From: Ulva prolifera | Taxonomy: Eukaryota > Chlorophyta > Ulvophyceae > Ulvales > Ulvaceae | Assembly (NCBI GenBank): GCA_023078555.1 | Contig: CM041198.1 | Span: forward strand, 4,015,354 to 4,079,353 | DNA length: 64,000 bases | Direction of reading: 5' to 3' | Shown here: positions 11,601-23,700 of the stretch, piece after piece | How positions within the stretch are numbered: the stretch's first letter is position 1 | Layout of the letters: each line of letters opens with the position of its first letter | The notes under the pieces: model-generated | Told to the model about the DNA's origin: nothing | What the model saw: only the letters and a program-made list of their open reading frames with translations | Databases searched by the model: none | Program-made: the position numbers and the translations under genes

Positions 11601-14600
11601 CTTGCTCAGCTTGCAGTGGGATTGTCAGCGAGCCCTGAAGCCACTCAGATCATTTGGTGCCCTGTGACCACCAGTGCACACCCTTGCTGAGGCACAGGAC
11701 CAGTAATAAAATCCTGATTCAGATCTGGATTGAGTCCATGAGCTCATGCATGCTGCAACCTTTCATAACTCATGCCATCTGCTCATCATTGGGGTAATTT
11801 TGCTGTCATGGCCTGGGCTGTCACTATATCCTGCGACTGTTACCAGCCCTGATGGTCATGTGTTGCAGCAAGCTGCATGCACATGGCAAGCTGCAGGCTT
11901 GTGAGAGGGCGTCTGTGGGCAGATGAGAGTTCTGTCTATATATGTATATTGCAAGCTGCAGGCTTGTGTTGCAGGCACGTGAGTGCTGTGGGCTGCGTCA
12001 GTGATGGGTGAACCCACACTGTTGCTGATGCGGACTGCCGAGGGGTTTCCAGTTGTGTGTGGTGTTGCTCAACAAGCTAGACCTGCACAGACCCAGCATG
12101 CGCTAGACACCATGTGAATGCCAGCCTTTCACCACTTCTGCACAAGTCTCACCTCCTCACACAACATGACACACTAATGCCATCACCATGCATGCCTGTC
12201 CTGTGCAGCATCAAACCATCATCTGTCCCAATCTGTCCCAAGGCCACAGGCTTAACTCTCGGTTGAACAGCAAGTGGCACAGAAGCAATGCTCCTGAACC
12301 AGCATGCAGTTGCACACGACTGTTGTTGCTCAATCTCACTGCCTCTGTGGCCATGTTTATGCTGCATGAGCCTAAGCAGAGAAGGCATCACTGTACCCAG
12401 ACCTCATCCATGGTGGCAGTGCCTTCCTCAGGCCATCATCTGCTGCTGACTGCAGCCAGTGATGATAGCACTGCTCTGTGATGGCTGCCATGTGTGAGCC
12501 CTGCAAGCATGGGGAGGGGGGCTTGCACACAGGCCAGGACAAGCCATGACCCAGGCAGCCAGTCATGGTGGTCAGGCAGTGCCATGCCAGGCTGCAGCCA
12601 CACAGCCTCATGATCACCATGAGAGTGGGCCCTGTGACCGTCTCACAGGCAAGCCCCCCATGCCTCGAAGCATCTTGTATCAGGATCAGGGCCAGCTCTC
12701 CACAACAACACCAGCTGAAGCTACCTTTCAAACCCTTACGACAGTGTAGCCAAAACTCGCTGAGGTGCAAATTCTAGGCTGCACTGATGATGCTATATCC
12801 GCACGGCCTCGTTCCTGTGCCAGGTGTGCGGACACAGGCAATGCACGCTCATGAAGACATAGACATACGTGTGTGCCTGTTGATTCAGAAGAGATTCTTT
12901 TGCTGCGTTTGCCTACGCCCGAACACGCACATGAGCGCATGGGCTGACTCAGACTCTGCAGCTGTGGAGGCCCTGCCTCGACACCTGCCAGCTAGCTACT
13001 GCTCTGCTCTGGGCAGTGTAGCCTGACTAGCCTGGAGCCAGCTGCCCCCACACAGTCAGCTGCTCACCTGCCTCCCGCCATGACACAGCACCACAAACCA
13101 AGCCCTGCATCTGGCAATACACATCTTGACTCTCATGACTCACTTGAGCTTCAGAGCTTCAGATTGCGATGAAGCCCCATTGACAAGGTTTGTGCACACG
13201 TAGTCATGCTTCATAATACTCCAACAGATCCGCCACGCTTCAGCCACTCTGGCCCCTCTTACCGATGGCATGTGTGCTGCAGGCGCGCGCGTACGCGGCG
13301 CGAGCGCGCAACCGCTCTAAGGCGCTCGAGGTCGAGATGAACCGCCAGCGCATGATCATCAACACCTTTGCCAACATGAACATGGTGCAGCAGCAGATGG
13401 CGTCCCACATGTTCGGCACCCTCATCAAGGGCCAGGGCCCCGCCCCCGGCTCGACCGAAGTCAACGCGATGATCCGCAGCATGGCGAAGCGGCAAGGCTA
13501 TCAGGGCCTCGTGAAGCCCCTCCACACGCCGGGGCAGTCGTACATGCATGGCGCGGTCGACTCGGCGCTGCCGTACGGCGCCGCGGCGTCGGGGATGCCG
13601 CCGTCGATGATGGTGCCGGGGGGGGCTGCGGGGGGCCTGTCCGGGCAGCCGGGGATGTCGGCGTTCGGTGCCGTCCAGATGCCGTATCTTCAGATGGCCG
13701 GGGGATCCGTGCCAGTGCCGAATTCGGTGCTGGGCGGCGGGACGACGTTCTCGATGGGCGGCGGCGCGCCGGGTCCCGGCATGCAGGCGCCGCGCAGCGG
13801 CGGCAGCCTGATGCGCGGCGGCGGCGGCCCGTCCGTATTTACCGGCCGCGGCGGCGGCAGCGGCGACAGCACCAACGGCAGCGTCGGCGGCCGCGCGAGC
13901 CGCAGCCGCCCCCGTAGCCACTCCAGCAGCACCCCCAAGACACCCACCCTCGGGGGCCCGATGTTTGCAAAGGCCTCGAGCGGGAGCGTCAGGGGCGGGC
14001 GGGCCCAGCGGCAGCCATCCGCTCAGCGCGTGCCACAGATGCAGCCGTTCGGAGGGCCCTCCGGGTACGCGGCATCTGATGGCTCACGCATGCTGCAGCC
14101 TTCTTCCCTCGGCTCGGACCGCGCCGCCTCCGTAAACAACTCGACGTTCATGCAATCCGGCTCGCACATGTTCTCGCCCTCGGCCTTCCAGGCCCCCCCG
14201 CAGCAACCGCAGCGGCAGGGCTCTGCCCGCACGCTGCCCCGGCCTGCGTCGAGTCCGATGCAGCCCTACTCGCAGCAGCGGCGGCAGTCCGGGACCGGCT
14301 ACGGGAGCCCCGACACGTCGCGGCGGCTGTCCCAGCCGCGCTCGCGGCAGCCGGCGCAGGACGCGGCCAAGCCGCCAAAGCACTCCCGCAGCAAATCCGG
14401 GGCCGACCTCACGCGCCGACGGGATGCCCGGCCGCCGTCGCGGGAGCGCTCCCCGGAGCGCGCGTCCCCAGCCCCCGGCCACGCGGCGGAGCCGAAGCGC
14501 GGGCGGTCATCGCGGATGATGGCAGCGATGCAGGCTGCGGGACGCGCATTCAGCGGCAGCCGCCGCCGCAGCAGCGGCCGCCAGCCGAGCCGCCGCACGA

Positions 14601-15160
14601 GCAAGAGCCCGACTAAGTCGCCCTCCCCGACACGCACGCCGCCTCCGCCGAGGCCGACGTCGGGAGACTCGAATCGTGGCCAGAAGGTGAAGCCGATGCC
14701 ACACGCGCCGCCGCGGCCGCCAGTGGCCACAGTGAACCCTGCGATGATGCGTTCCACGGCGTCCTCCGGCCCCTCTGCGACAAACTCGTCGTTCATGTTT
14801 GACTCGGCATCGTCTGGCTACTCGACGCAGTTTGACTCTCTGTCGAGTCTGCCGACGTCCGGGTCGTCAATGGCGCAGGCGCCGGCGACGCCGCCGCAGG
14901 CCGGCGGTCACCGACGCTCCGGCTCCGGCGGCGCTGCGCCGCCGCTGATCCCACAGCCCGCGGCCGCGGCGCCGCCGCCGGCGGCCGGTCCGCCGGCCTC
15001 CAGCGGCCACCGCAGCGGCGGCGGCGGCGGCTACCCGAGCCTGCTTCCGCAGCAGGTGGGCGCGCCAGGCAGCCGGCGGGGCGCGGCGCGGCGCATGACG
15101 CCGCAGCTCGCCGCAACCCCCGAAGTCGAAGAGGAGATGTCCAGCTTCATGGACCTCTGA
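6201..15160 (+). CDS. Long Ser/Pro/Arg/Gly-rich protein, unknown function, four exons
   Basis: Proposed exons are 6201-6890, 7444-8550, 9339-10349 and 13283-15160, all joined in phase 0, giving about 1,561 residues. The ATG at 6201 is the first after an in-frame TAG at 6186. Donors read GTGCGG, GTGCGC and GTACGA. Exon 2 could instead end at 8583, where another GTGCGT starts the TG repeat; both choices keep phase. The protein begins with a repeated RP-P/A-WQSVG-x-G motif, followed by a PRTP-type proline repeat. Exon 2 holds a more ordered stretch (around 8080-8550) that may fold. The exon 3/exon 4 junction (10349/13283) makes a helix rich in Ala, Arg and Met. The last 500 residues are Ser/Arg/Pro/Gly-rich with SR, SP and TP sites and end in an acidic tail, EEEMSSFMDL. 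No family is recognised. A cytoskeletal, RNA-binding or flagellar scaffold is possible but unproven. Confidence 0.6.
8580..8625 (+). repeat. (TG)n microsatellite
   Basis: TG dinucleotide run with one GC interruption near its start. It lies at the very beginning of intron 2 of the long Ser/Pro-rich gene and overlaps a possible alternative donor (GTGCGT at 8584). Confidence 0.95.
10350..13282 (+). other. Long intron (2.9 kb) of the Ser/Pro-rich gene
   Basis: This intron starts GTACGA and ends GTGCTGCAG, and the flanking exons join in phase 0. It is far longer than the other introns in the window. One frame at about 11343-11638 is somewhat protein-like but has no paired splice signals in phase, so I treat it as intronic. 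A skipped small exon cannot be excluded. Confidence 0.45.
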
Positions 15161-15279
15161 CGGGTCATCCACCGCACCCTCCTCCTGACCTGACAGGGCA
15201 TGTGTTCAGGCTCGGGGTGGGAAGGAGCTAATGCTAATGCAGCCGCGGACAGGATACTGCTTGAACATCGAAACCGAAC

Positions 15280-15285
15280 AATAAA
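15280..15285 (+). promoter_or_regulatory. Possible polyadenylation signal AATAAA
   Basis: AATAAA lies 120 bases after the stop codon of the Ser/Pro-rich gene (stop at 15158-15160). The position suits a 3' end signal. Some algae use TGTAA instead, so this is only a candidate. Confidence 0.35.
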
Positions 15286-17190
15286 TGGTGCCGTGTAGCG
15301 TCGCAGGGGGGGTCGGGCGGGTGTTAGCTGGTCGTGTGCAGCACTGGGTGCTGCAGCGGGCGGGGGAAGGGGGATGGCGCACCACAGGTGGTGAAGGGAG
15401 GCTGCGTGCGTAAACGCCCTGCGCAGGCACACGCGCGCGCAGCGCCAGCCGGCGTTTTTTTTTTCAATCTATGAATCTGCGATTTTTCTGTCTTGCTGGG
15501 GCGTCCACAGGGTGCGCTTCGGATGCCGCTGCGGCGGGCCCCCAGCCGAGGCAATGCGCTCGCGTGAGATTGGCAGCATGTGCCGCGAGGCGTTTTCTGA
15601 TTGTACTTTTGTGATTTCCGTGTCGAGATGGGGCGGCCCCTGTGCACGCAAGTCAGGCCGCTCCCCTCCAGCGCCGCCTCACGGCCAATATCGATCTGTG
15701 CCAGGCGGCAAAGGTGGTCCTGGGTGCAAGGGGGGCTTCAGGGGTCGTCGAGGGGGGGTCGGCACGACGGCGGGCTCACAGGCATGCATGGCCGCACTGC
15801 CCAGGTGTGTGAAGGTGTTGGGATTGTATTTGTAGAGTTGTGCAGTGTGGCCGCGGGCGTAGGGTGCCAGGGAGGGCAGCGGGGTGCCGCTGCCGGCCTG
15901 TGGGCGGGGAATGACTGAAGGTAAAGGCTGCTGTGCTGTGGCTGCGGGCCTGTGGCAGCCGGCTGAGTGGCTTGGCTGATGACTAGGCCGCCTGCGAGGC
16001 GGTCCAATAAGGAATAGTGCTGTGGAGCTGGGCAGCAGGTGGTGTTGTCTGCAGGGGGGAGTCTGGGGCACCTTGCCCTGGGTTCTGTGGCACCAGGAGA
16101 GCTGTATGCGTCCCCACCCGAGGTGGTGCTGTGAAAATGCTCTAGCGAGTAACCCATACGAACACCATACAGGATCATTGCGCGCTCAATGTTTGTCTGT
16201 GCAAATTGATGCTTCATTGACTGTGGCATCCTGTCGGTCGGTGTCACTGCTTGCTATCGCGCCATGCATAGCTCTTGAAGTGCTCAAGCTTGATACTCAT
16301 GATTGCAATGCTGTTATCCTCTTGCAAGCAGCGCTCGCCGTTGCTCCGAATAAGCCATTGTGCGGTGACTGCATCATCTGAAGTCCATGCACGTTGCCCT
16401 GTGTCCTCTCCAATGTGCACTGCAATCAAGGCGTCACTCCGCAAAGTTCGGCGTAAACACGGCGCAGCACATGACTCATGCCGCACGCACTGAGTGACTC
16501 AGTTTGATCAACACACTCCACAGAGTCAAGTTAAGCAGCTGTCGCTGTGTCCTCTCAACACCGGCAAAGCTGCTGTTGTGCATGCGCAGCGTGATTTCGT
16601 TCAGGTGCGGTCAGCAAGAGTGGACACCGATGAGTGCGGCCGCAGGAATATTCACATTAATGTCGTGGCACGTAATGCGCGTGCATTGTGGATCCGGATG
16701 CAGGCGCGCCGCAGCTGCTCCACTGCACGCTTGCAATATGCATAGTGATCGCGTTTGCATGCACAGAGACAACATTTGTCATGCACACAGAGGGCAGCGA
16801 GGGGGTGGCTGTGTGCACGCATTGCAAAAGAATGAACTTCTCTTTGAACGGGAGATCTCTTCGAAGACAAACACCAAAACCGAATCTCATCCGAATCAAC
16901 AGCAACACATACACACACGATCACACTACAACCGCACCGGGGTGGCTGTGTGCACGCATGTTTAATAAGTTACAGATATCTCCGAGATACGTATACCGGC
17001 CCGCCCGGGCCGGGGCTATCTCCGCGGGGCGTTGTATCTCGCATTAGAGATATGGCAACCAAACACAGCACTTGGCAAGTCATAGCAGCGACTGGTCGCC
17101 GCGCAAGCAACCGCCAACGTGTGCACGCATGTGCGCCAACCTGTGGTGATGTTTACCCGATTGTAAATAGGTCACCTAGGTGGCAGCTGT

Positions 17191-17330
17191 GATGATGTCG
17201 TCGCCTGAGGTGCTGTCAGCCACAAGCTTGCATGCTGACGGGACATTCCGGAGGCTTCCAGAATATTCTATGTCATGCATATCTATGTATGTGACGTATC
17301 GTCACAGATGATGTCGTCGCCTGAGGTGCT
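17191..17330 (+). repeat. 24-bp direct repeat pair
   Basis: The 24-base sequence beginning GATGATGTCGTCGCCTGAGG occurs exactly at 17191-17214 and again at 17307-17330, 116 bases apart. The interval has no coding frame. It could be the residue of a local duplication or the ends of a lost insertion. Confidence 0.85.
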
Positions 17331-17665
17331 TCCCGGGTCGGGACGGCCGTACAACCGAGTCATCAGTCAACCAATATATACACAGTTGATGTATATTGAG
17401 GGCAAACTGGTTCAAACTTGAAGGCGATCCGATCCAAAAGTCCCGGGTTGCACGTACACAACAAGTGTGCACAAGCGGCAAGCGGCATGCTGGCTCGCGT
17501 TGATGACACCTCATCTGCAAAGGCGGCCGCAAGATTATGAGACAAACAACGTCGTGGCGCCAAAGCTTAGCAGTGGTGGACATCGCGGCGCGTCATGACC
17601 AGCTGTCCTAGCGCGGTACCGACGTCTATATCATGGCATTTATTCATTCTCTTCTGTACAGAAAC

Positions 17666-17693
17666 AAATTATGTTTACATGTAAACATAATTT
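17666..17693. repeat. 28-bp perfect palindrome
   Basis: Arms of 14 bp (AAATTATGTTTACA and its exact complement) meet without spacer. AT-rich, in intergenic sequence. A binding site for a dimeric factor or a hairpin is possible. Confidence 0.9.
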
Positions 17694-20600
17694 ATGCGCA
17701 CGCCCTCTCGCGGCCCAATCAATCGTGACGCGTCAATTGCTTAAGCATATGCAGATTGCTTAGGTTGCAAAGGAGTAAGCTGGTTCATGAAGACAAACTC
17801 TGCAGACAAACTCAACACACGAGCCTCTGGAGCTCTCGAGGCGTCCAGCAGATTATGTTTCCACGCGTGGCTGTGCTGCGCATACGCAGAAAAAAAAAAG
17901 TGGCTGTCACTGGTGCCAGTGCTCCGGAATTGCACACTATGCGCATGCCGATCCGGAGTCGTGGCGCATAGGGTGTCCATGGCCACATGCCCGAAGCACC
18001 CCACGGGGCTGCAGCACATGTTGGATTAGTCCTGACCGCCTTCCCTGGAAATGCATGGCCATGAGCGTATGCTGGGTACAGAAATGTAGACGGGATGCAT
18101 CGGCATGAGACGCATCGAGTCTGCTCCCGCTCAGCCGTGCCAAGCCGCCGCATGCATTGCAACTGTGCGTCGGTGACTCCACATCATGCATGATGCAGTC
18201 CGCATGCATGTGCCGTGCTTGCACGGCTCTGTCAGAAGCAATCTGGTGGATGCATATGCATGGCGCGCCATGGCGATGCATCATCTGCGAGCAAGTCTCC
18301 ACCGCACGGGATCATATCCTGTTCATACACATGCGCAGATCCTGGCGTGAGTCGTATGCCACGACGATTCGTGTGTCTGAGGTCAGCATCTCAGCGTCCA
18401 ACATCGTGATGATCGTTTTCCGGTCTCCTTTCGACCTTTTCGTGCGCACCGCGAGATCCGAGGCTTGACATCAAGCCTCGATCGACGGTCCCTACGTATA
18501 CGTATACGCGTAGCGGCTGCGTTGCTCAGGACGATGCTTGCTGGTCGGCCGTACATGCACAGCCTGGCACCTCTTGTGCGCCCGCTGCAGCATCAGTAAT
18601 GACTCTGGGGATACAGTGGCCGTTTCGCATGCAAGGCTTTGCACGCGACATCCGCGCACGATCGTCCGCAGGCTCACATGCCATGCAGCACATGAGACGC
18701 ATCAGACGCATGAGACGCGGACAACGTCACGCTCCGCTCAGGTTGCAGGATAGATGGCCTCTGGCCGCGTTCGTCAGGATATTTCAGTAGCCACAACCCT
18801 TTTGAAGCAGATAGATGCGCCGCTGCAGACTGGAATGGTGTATCGCAAGCGCAGCTGCCGGGCAAAGCCTGACAGCAGGGCGTCAGTGAGTGCAGACCTG
18901 TACTCACTGCACTCGATCGGCTGGATCTGGGCCATTCAGGATCTTTGGTCACACGTGGCGATGGTCATGACGTCCATCCTCACTGTGTGGTGTGAGGGGT
19001 CTTGGTCAGTAGCAGAGCAGACACGAGACGACGGTGGGCTGTGCTGCAGCATGCATCGCGGCAAGAGGTCGGGTAGTCGTGCTCTCAGTTTCGGACATGG
19101 AGCCGGTGGGTCATGCAGGATATGTGTGGAGGTCTTCGGTAGCTGCTAGCTACCACGTCAGCTGCAGCGGCTTGTGCACAGCACATGTCTGCGCTGTTGT
19201 CCGTGCACGGCCGTGCTTCCACAGGTTCGCAGAGTCCACCGTCAGAACCGTGAGGCAGTTCCACAGCGACACCGTCTAGAACTCTCAAAGACACCTCTAT
19301 GGAAGTTCGACCGGCGAATTCGAATGTTCGACCGTTGCGCTATCGTCGACCGGTCATGCCAGCTGCTCAGACGAGCTCGAGGGCGGAGAAAGCGCATTGT
19401 CACTTATGAAACGCGTTGTGAGGTCAAATCTGATGATTAAGCCTACATGCTAGCGTACGTAATGGACATTCATGCGATGTCTGCGTGCTGTCACCTCGAT
19501 GCGGGGTACGGATTCAGCAGCTGCTGAACCCCTTCGGCAAAACTAAAACGACTCTGTCTGCGCGCGGGATCTATGCCGCCATTGGCATGCAAAAGAATTT
19601 TAACCGTGCCGTAGACTTTTAATCGCAGAAGCGGCTAGGATGGCTGCGGGTGCTGAAAATCAGCCTACATTGGCAGCCCCAACCTGGTGATGCGTCCCCG
19701 CATTTCGACTTCTCTTGTATACTTTCTCGATGAGTACATATGAGCTGTATGTCACGCTGCGCGATATCCACGCCTAGTCGGGCGCGTGGTATACGAGACA
19801 GCGCGCTTCAGCGCCGCTGGCCGGAGTCACGAACCTCACGCCATACCACACATATGCACTAGTATCAAGCTGCAGCTGGTCGTCAAACTTGCTGACATCG
19901 CAGAGCCAATCAGTGCTAATTATCTTACAATACAAGCGCACAGGCCTGCCAGTGACGTTCAGACTCAGGCCGCGGCCCAACCTGCAAGCTCTGCCAGGCA
20001 GTGCATGGATGTCTCGTTTATGCTTGAGCGCACATCAAATCAAGGTCCTAACTTTGCGTAACTTATGCAGCATAACGTCTTCTGTGAGACGCTGTTGTTG
20101 TAAATCGCCAAACTCCAAATGCCGGCTTAGGCACAAGGGATGTTGCACGCACCGCCAGACACGATTGCAACAGACACGGTTGCAAAGCCTTGCTTTACAG
20201 GCGAGTGAATTACGACCGCTTTCGTCACCCGATGCCACCAGCGGCTGTGATCCTCTGGAAGCTGCAATGGATGGCGCTCTGATCTGTTGTGTGCATTGCC
20301 ACCACAGCTCCTCCGTCCGCAACAGCTCAATGCTGGCCCATACAGGACATCATGCAAACATCCGCTCAATGAAACATCATCAGATTAATTACAAAGGCTC
20401 CACTATGATCACGGCGACTGCCTTCACAGCCATGCCCTCTCCCATCACGGCGCATTGCCATGAGACATGCCCACTGCTTCGCCCCTGTGGAGTCACGTCA
20501 CCCCAGGCCTCTGCCGCTGCGGCTTTTCCTCAGCCACGTGCACCCAAAAACGCCGCATTGCAAAATGCCTGCAAGTGCTTGCCAGCTCCAACGAGTCTGC

Positions 20601-20740
20601 GGCAATGGCCTCGCCGGTGCTGCTACTACCAGTCTACTACCACTGCCCGGCCCCACCACACCAGGCAGGCTCTGTGTCAGCGCGTTGTGCATACACAACA
20701 CCATGCGCTCTATCACACAAGCTATCAGCGGCCGCCTGCT

Positions 20741-23700
20741 CTACCGCAAGCCCCGGGCGCGCTGCAGCCGCCTCCGTCCGTCGCCGTCCGATTGGCCGCC
20801 ATTGCGACGGGCCGCGTAATCCGGGGCCTTCCGCCGCACAAACGGCGTCCGCGTAGCCACACCCGCGTCCTCCGCGGCGCTACTGTCACTCCCACGCCCA
20901 TGCTCCGCGTCCGCGGCGCGTTTGCTGGATGCAGGGGGCTCATGCGTAGTCGGGTTTGTGTGCCCCCGTGCGTGCGAGCCGGCGCCGTTGCTGCCGTTGG
21001 AGCGAGTCTGATGGACAACAGTGCCCTCCTCGCGGCCAGGCTGCGGGGGTGCGGGACCCGCCGCGTTCCGCTGCATGGCCACACGGCGGCGGTTCTCCTC
21101 TGCCACGCCCCGGCGGCGCGATGCGTACGCGCTGCCGGTGGAAGCCCGCCGCTGCAACCCGGTAGAGCTGCGGCGCCGCGCGGCCTGTGGATCCCGCCAC
21201 GATGGAGCTGGCTCGGAGGACGCCCCGTTGGCGGCACTAGCTCGGCCGCCAGAGGTGCCACTGCTGCTAGCGTTGGCGGCGCTGGCTCGCGTGCCGCTGG
21301 AACTAGAGGAGCCACTGCTGCCAGCAGCGGCAAAGAACCCGCCTGCACCGCCAGAGTCAGAGTCGGTGATCAGCAGCGCGTCGGGACCGTGCTGTGTGCT
21401 AACAAGCCAGGGGGGACGTTATTGGGGTGAGGCGTGCACGGATAGCGGCTATACATGTTGACAGCTGTAACAGTTCGGGGATACACCCACGGACGTCCAG
21501 CCAACGCTTCTCCGTGTCAGGAGCAGTGTATCATCCCAAGTGTATCACAACTGGCCCTGACCACAAGTCGCAGCAGATCCGCACTTGCGGGCCGACGGTC
21601 TCAACCGGCAATGGCAGTGTACAGGCGCAGACAGAGAGACGCACCAGTGCTCAGCTCTGGTGCTGCGCTGCGTGCGGGCCCCTCGCTCACTGCTGACGCA
21701 CCAGCATGCCGAGGCGCCACGCTTGCCGGTGGATGGCTGCGGGGGAACTGCAGTGCGGAGCGGCGCCGCTGTGCCGCCGCCGCGCCGCCGTTGCTCAAGC
21801 GCCGGGCGGAATAGTCGGGAACCTTCCGCCGCAGCACCGGAGGCGCGCTCGTCCGCCGCTCTGCGTGCCCCCCCGCAACGGAGCCACCGGTCTCAGCCAA
21901 CCCCTTGCCGCCGCATGCAACTTCATCCTCCGACAACCCCGCTGCAGCTTCCGCCGCGGCCGCGGCGCGGCGCCGCTTCGCTGCCGGGGATTTCGGGTGG
22001 TAGTCTGCGGAAACCCGCCTCGTGAGGGAGCGGCGGCGACGGTTGTCCCCGCTCCACACGAGCCCCGTGCGCCCGGCGCCCAGCGAGCGCCGCCGCCGCG
22101 GCTCTGACGGCGAGCGCCGGGGCTCCGGCGTGTCGCCCCCCTGCGCCCGCGCATGATGCATGCGCTCGAGCCGCGTCTGCGTATCCCGCCCATGAGGCGC
22201 ACGCTGCCCATTCGCGGCGCCCAGCGGACGCTCAGTGCCCCCCAGCGCCGGCATCTGCATCGAAACAGAGCTGCGGGCGCTCACGGACCGCCGACGCGCG
22301 CTGTCACCGCGCGTGCTGCCGCTGCGCCGCGACGCGTAGTCCGGAAGCTTGCGCTGACGCCTCAGCGCATCCAGCGGCCGACGGCTCTCCCCTCCGCCTG
22401 ACGAGGCCCCGCCACCACCGCCGTTCCCCCCCGCCCCCGACTCAGGCCGCCGATCCAGCTCCCCCTCCCGCGCATCACCCCCGGTCGCCGCTGCATCATG
22501 CACATCCCGGCCGTCGCCACCGCTGTCGCCGCTGGCCGGCGACGAGGAGATGCGCTGAGTGTGCCGCGTGCGCGCACCGCCTCCGACCACCCCCGTCGAA
22601 GCACGCCGGCGTGCGGAATAGTCAACCGACTGCTTACGCTGGATGAAGGGCTTGCGCCCCTCCCCGCCGGCGTCAGACCCTGCCGCCTGACGCTCCTCCT
22701 GGCGCGCCCCCCGTGCAGGAGCCGCCCGGCGGCCTACAGAAACACGGCGCTGTCCGCCGGTGCTGACCCGCCGTCCCCCACCACCGCCGCTGCTCCGTCG
22801 CTCCGCGTAGCCACCAGCGCTGCTGCGGCGATGGACAAAGGGCTTGCGGCCCCCGGTCGAGCCTGCGGCGGTGACACCGCCGGTGCTCGCTGCAGGCGCA
22901 TCCGAGGACCCCGACGCGCCCCAGAAGCCGCTCTTGGCCGCGGCACCCGCTCCGTTGCCGTTCGCAGCATGCGTGCTTGCCCGACGCACCGGCGACGTAT
23001 CACGAGCACCCGCCGGGGACGCAGAGCGACGCCGGCTTCCCCGGTCCTCCGATCCAGACCTCCGCGCCTCGTAACTCACCACCTTGCGCCGCATGATCGG
23101 CGGCGTCCGCCGGGGCGTGTCCCGGGCGGGATCGTCTGCACCCCGTACTGGTGTGCTTGGCAGCGGGGACCGGGCGGGTGGGGGCGTCTCCGGGGGTGTC
23201 GGCTCCGGCTTGGCAGCCGGGACCGCTGTATGCTGCGACGCGTGCCGCGCCGAAAAGTCGACGCTGCGCCGCACGGCGCCCCGCCGGCCCTCGCCGCCGC
23301 TGCGCCGCGCCTCGTAGCTCGGCGCCGCCCGCCGCCGCACAAACGGCCCGCTGCGCCGCCGCTGCGCCGCGCGGTCCCCGGCCCCCTCGCCGTCTCCCGC
23401 CGCAGCCCCCCCACGCCCGGGCGCCCCCGCCTTCTCCGCAACTGCGACGTCCCGCTCCGCAGAGCGTGCCTCCTCCTCCCAGCTCGGGCTCCTGCTCCCG
23501 GGCTCCCGAAGCATCACACGGGGCGCAGCGGGGACGCGAGACCGCCTCCGCGCAGCCGCACCCGGCCCCTCCCGCGCCGACGACGAGCGACGCGCCGCGT
23601 AATCCCCTGTAGGCCGCCGCCGCCGCGCCGCCGCCCACACCTCCTCACGGCTCCGTGGCGGCGGCCGCGGTGTGCCTTCCAGATCCGCGCGCGCCCCAGC

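Larger units (their letters stand above)
15161..20740. other. Intergenic region between two convergent genes
   Basis: About 5.6 kb between the 3' ends of the two long low-complexity genes. I see no domain-bearing frame on either strand. Contents I can name are a possible polyadenylation hexamer (15280), a 24-bp direct repeat pair (17191 and 17307), a 28-bp palindrome (17666-17693) and a CG-rich patch with short inverted motifs around 16975-17050. Confidence 0.5.

Noticed and set aside
11177..11638. Open frame in the large intron of the Ser/Pro-rich gene
   Set aside because: No splice sites in phase with both neighbours, while exons 3 and 4 join directly in phase 0.
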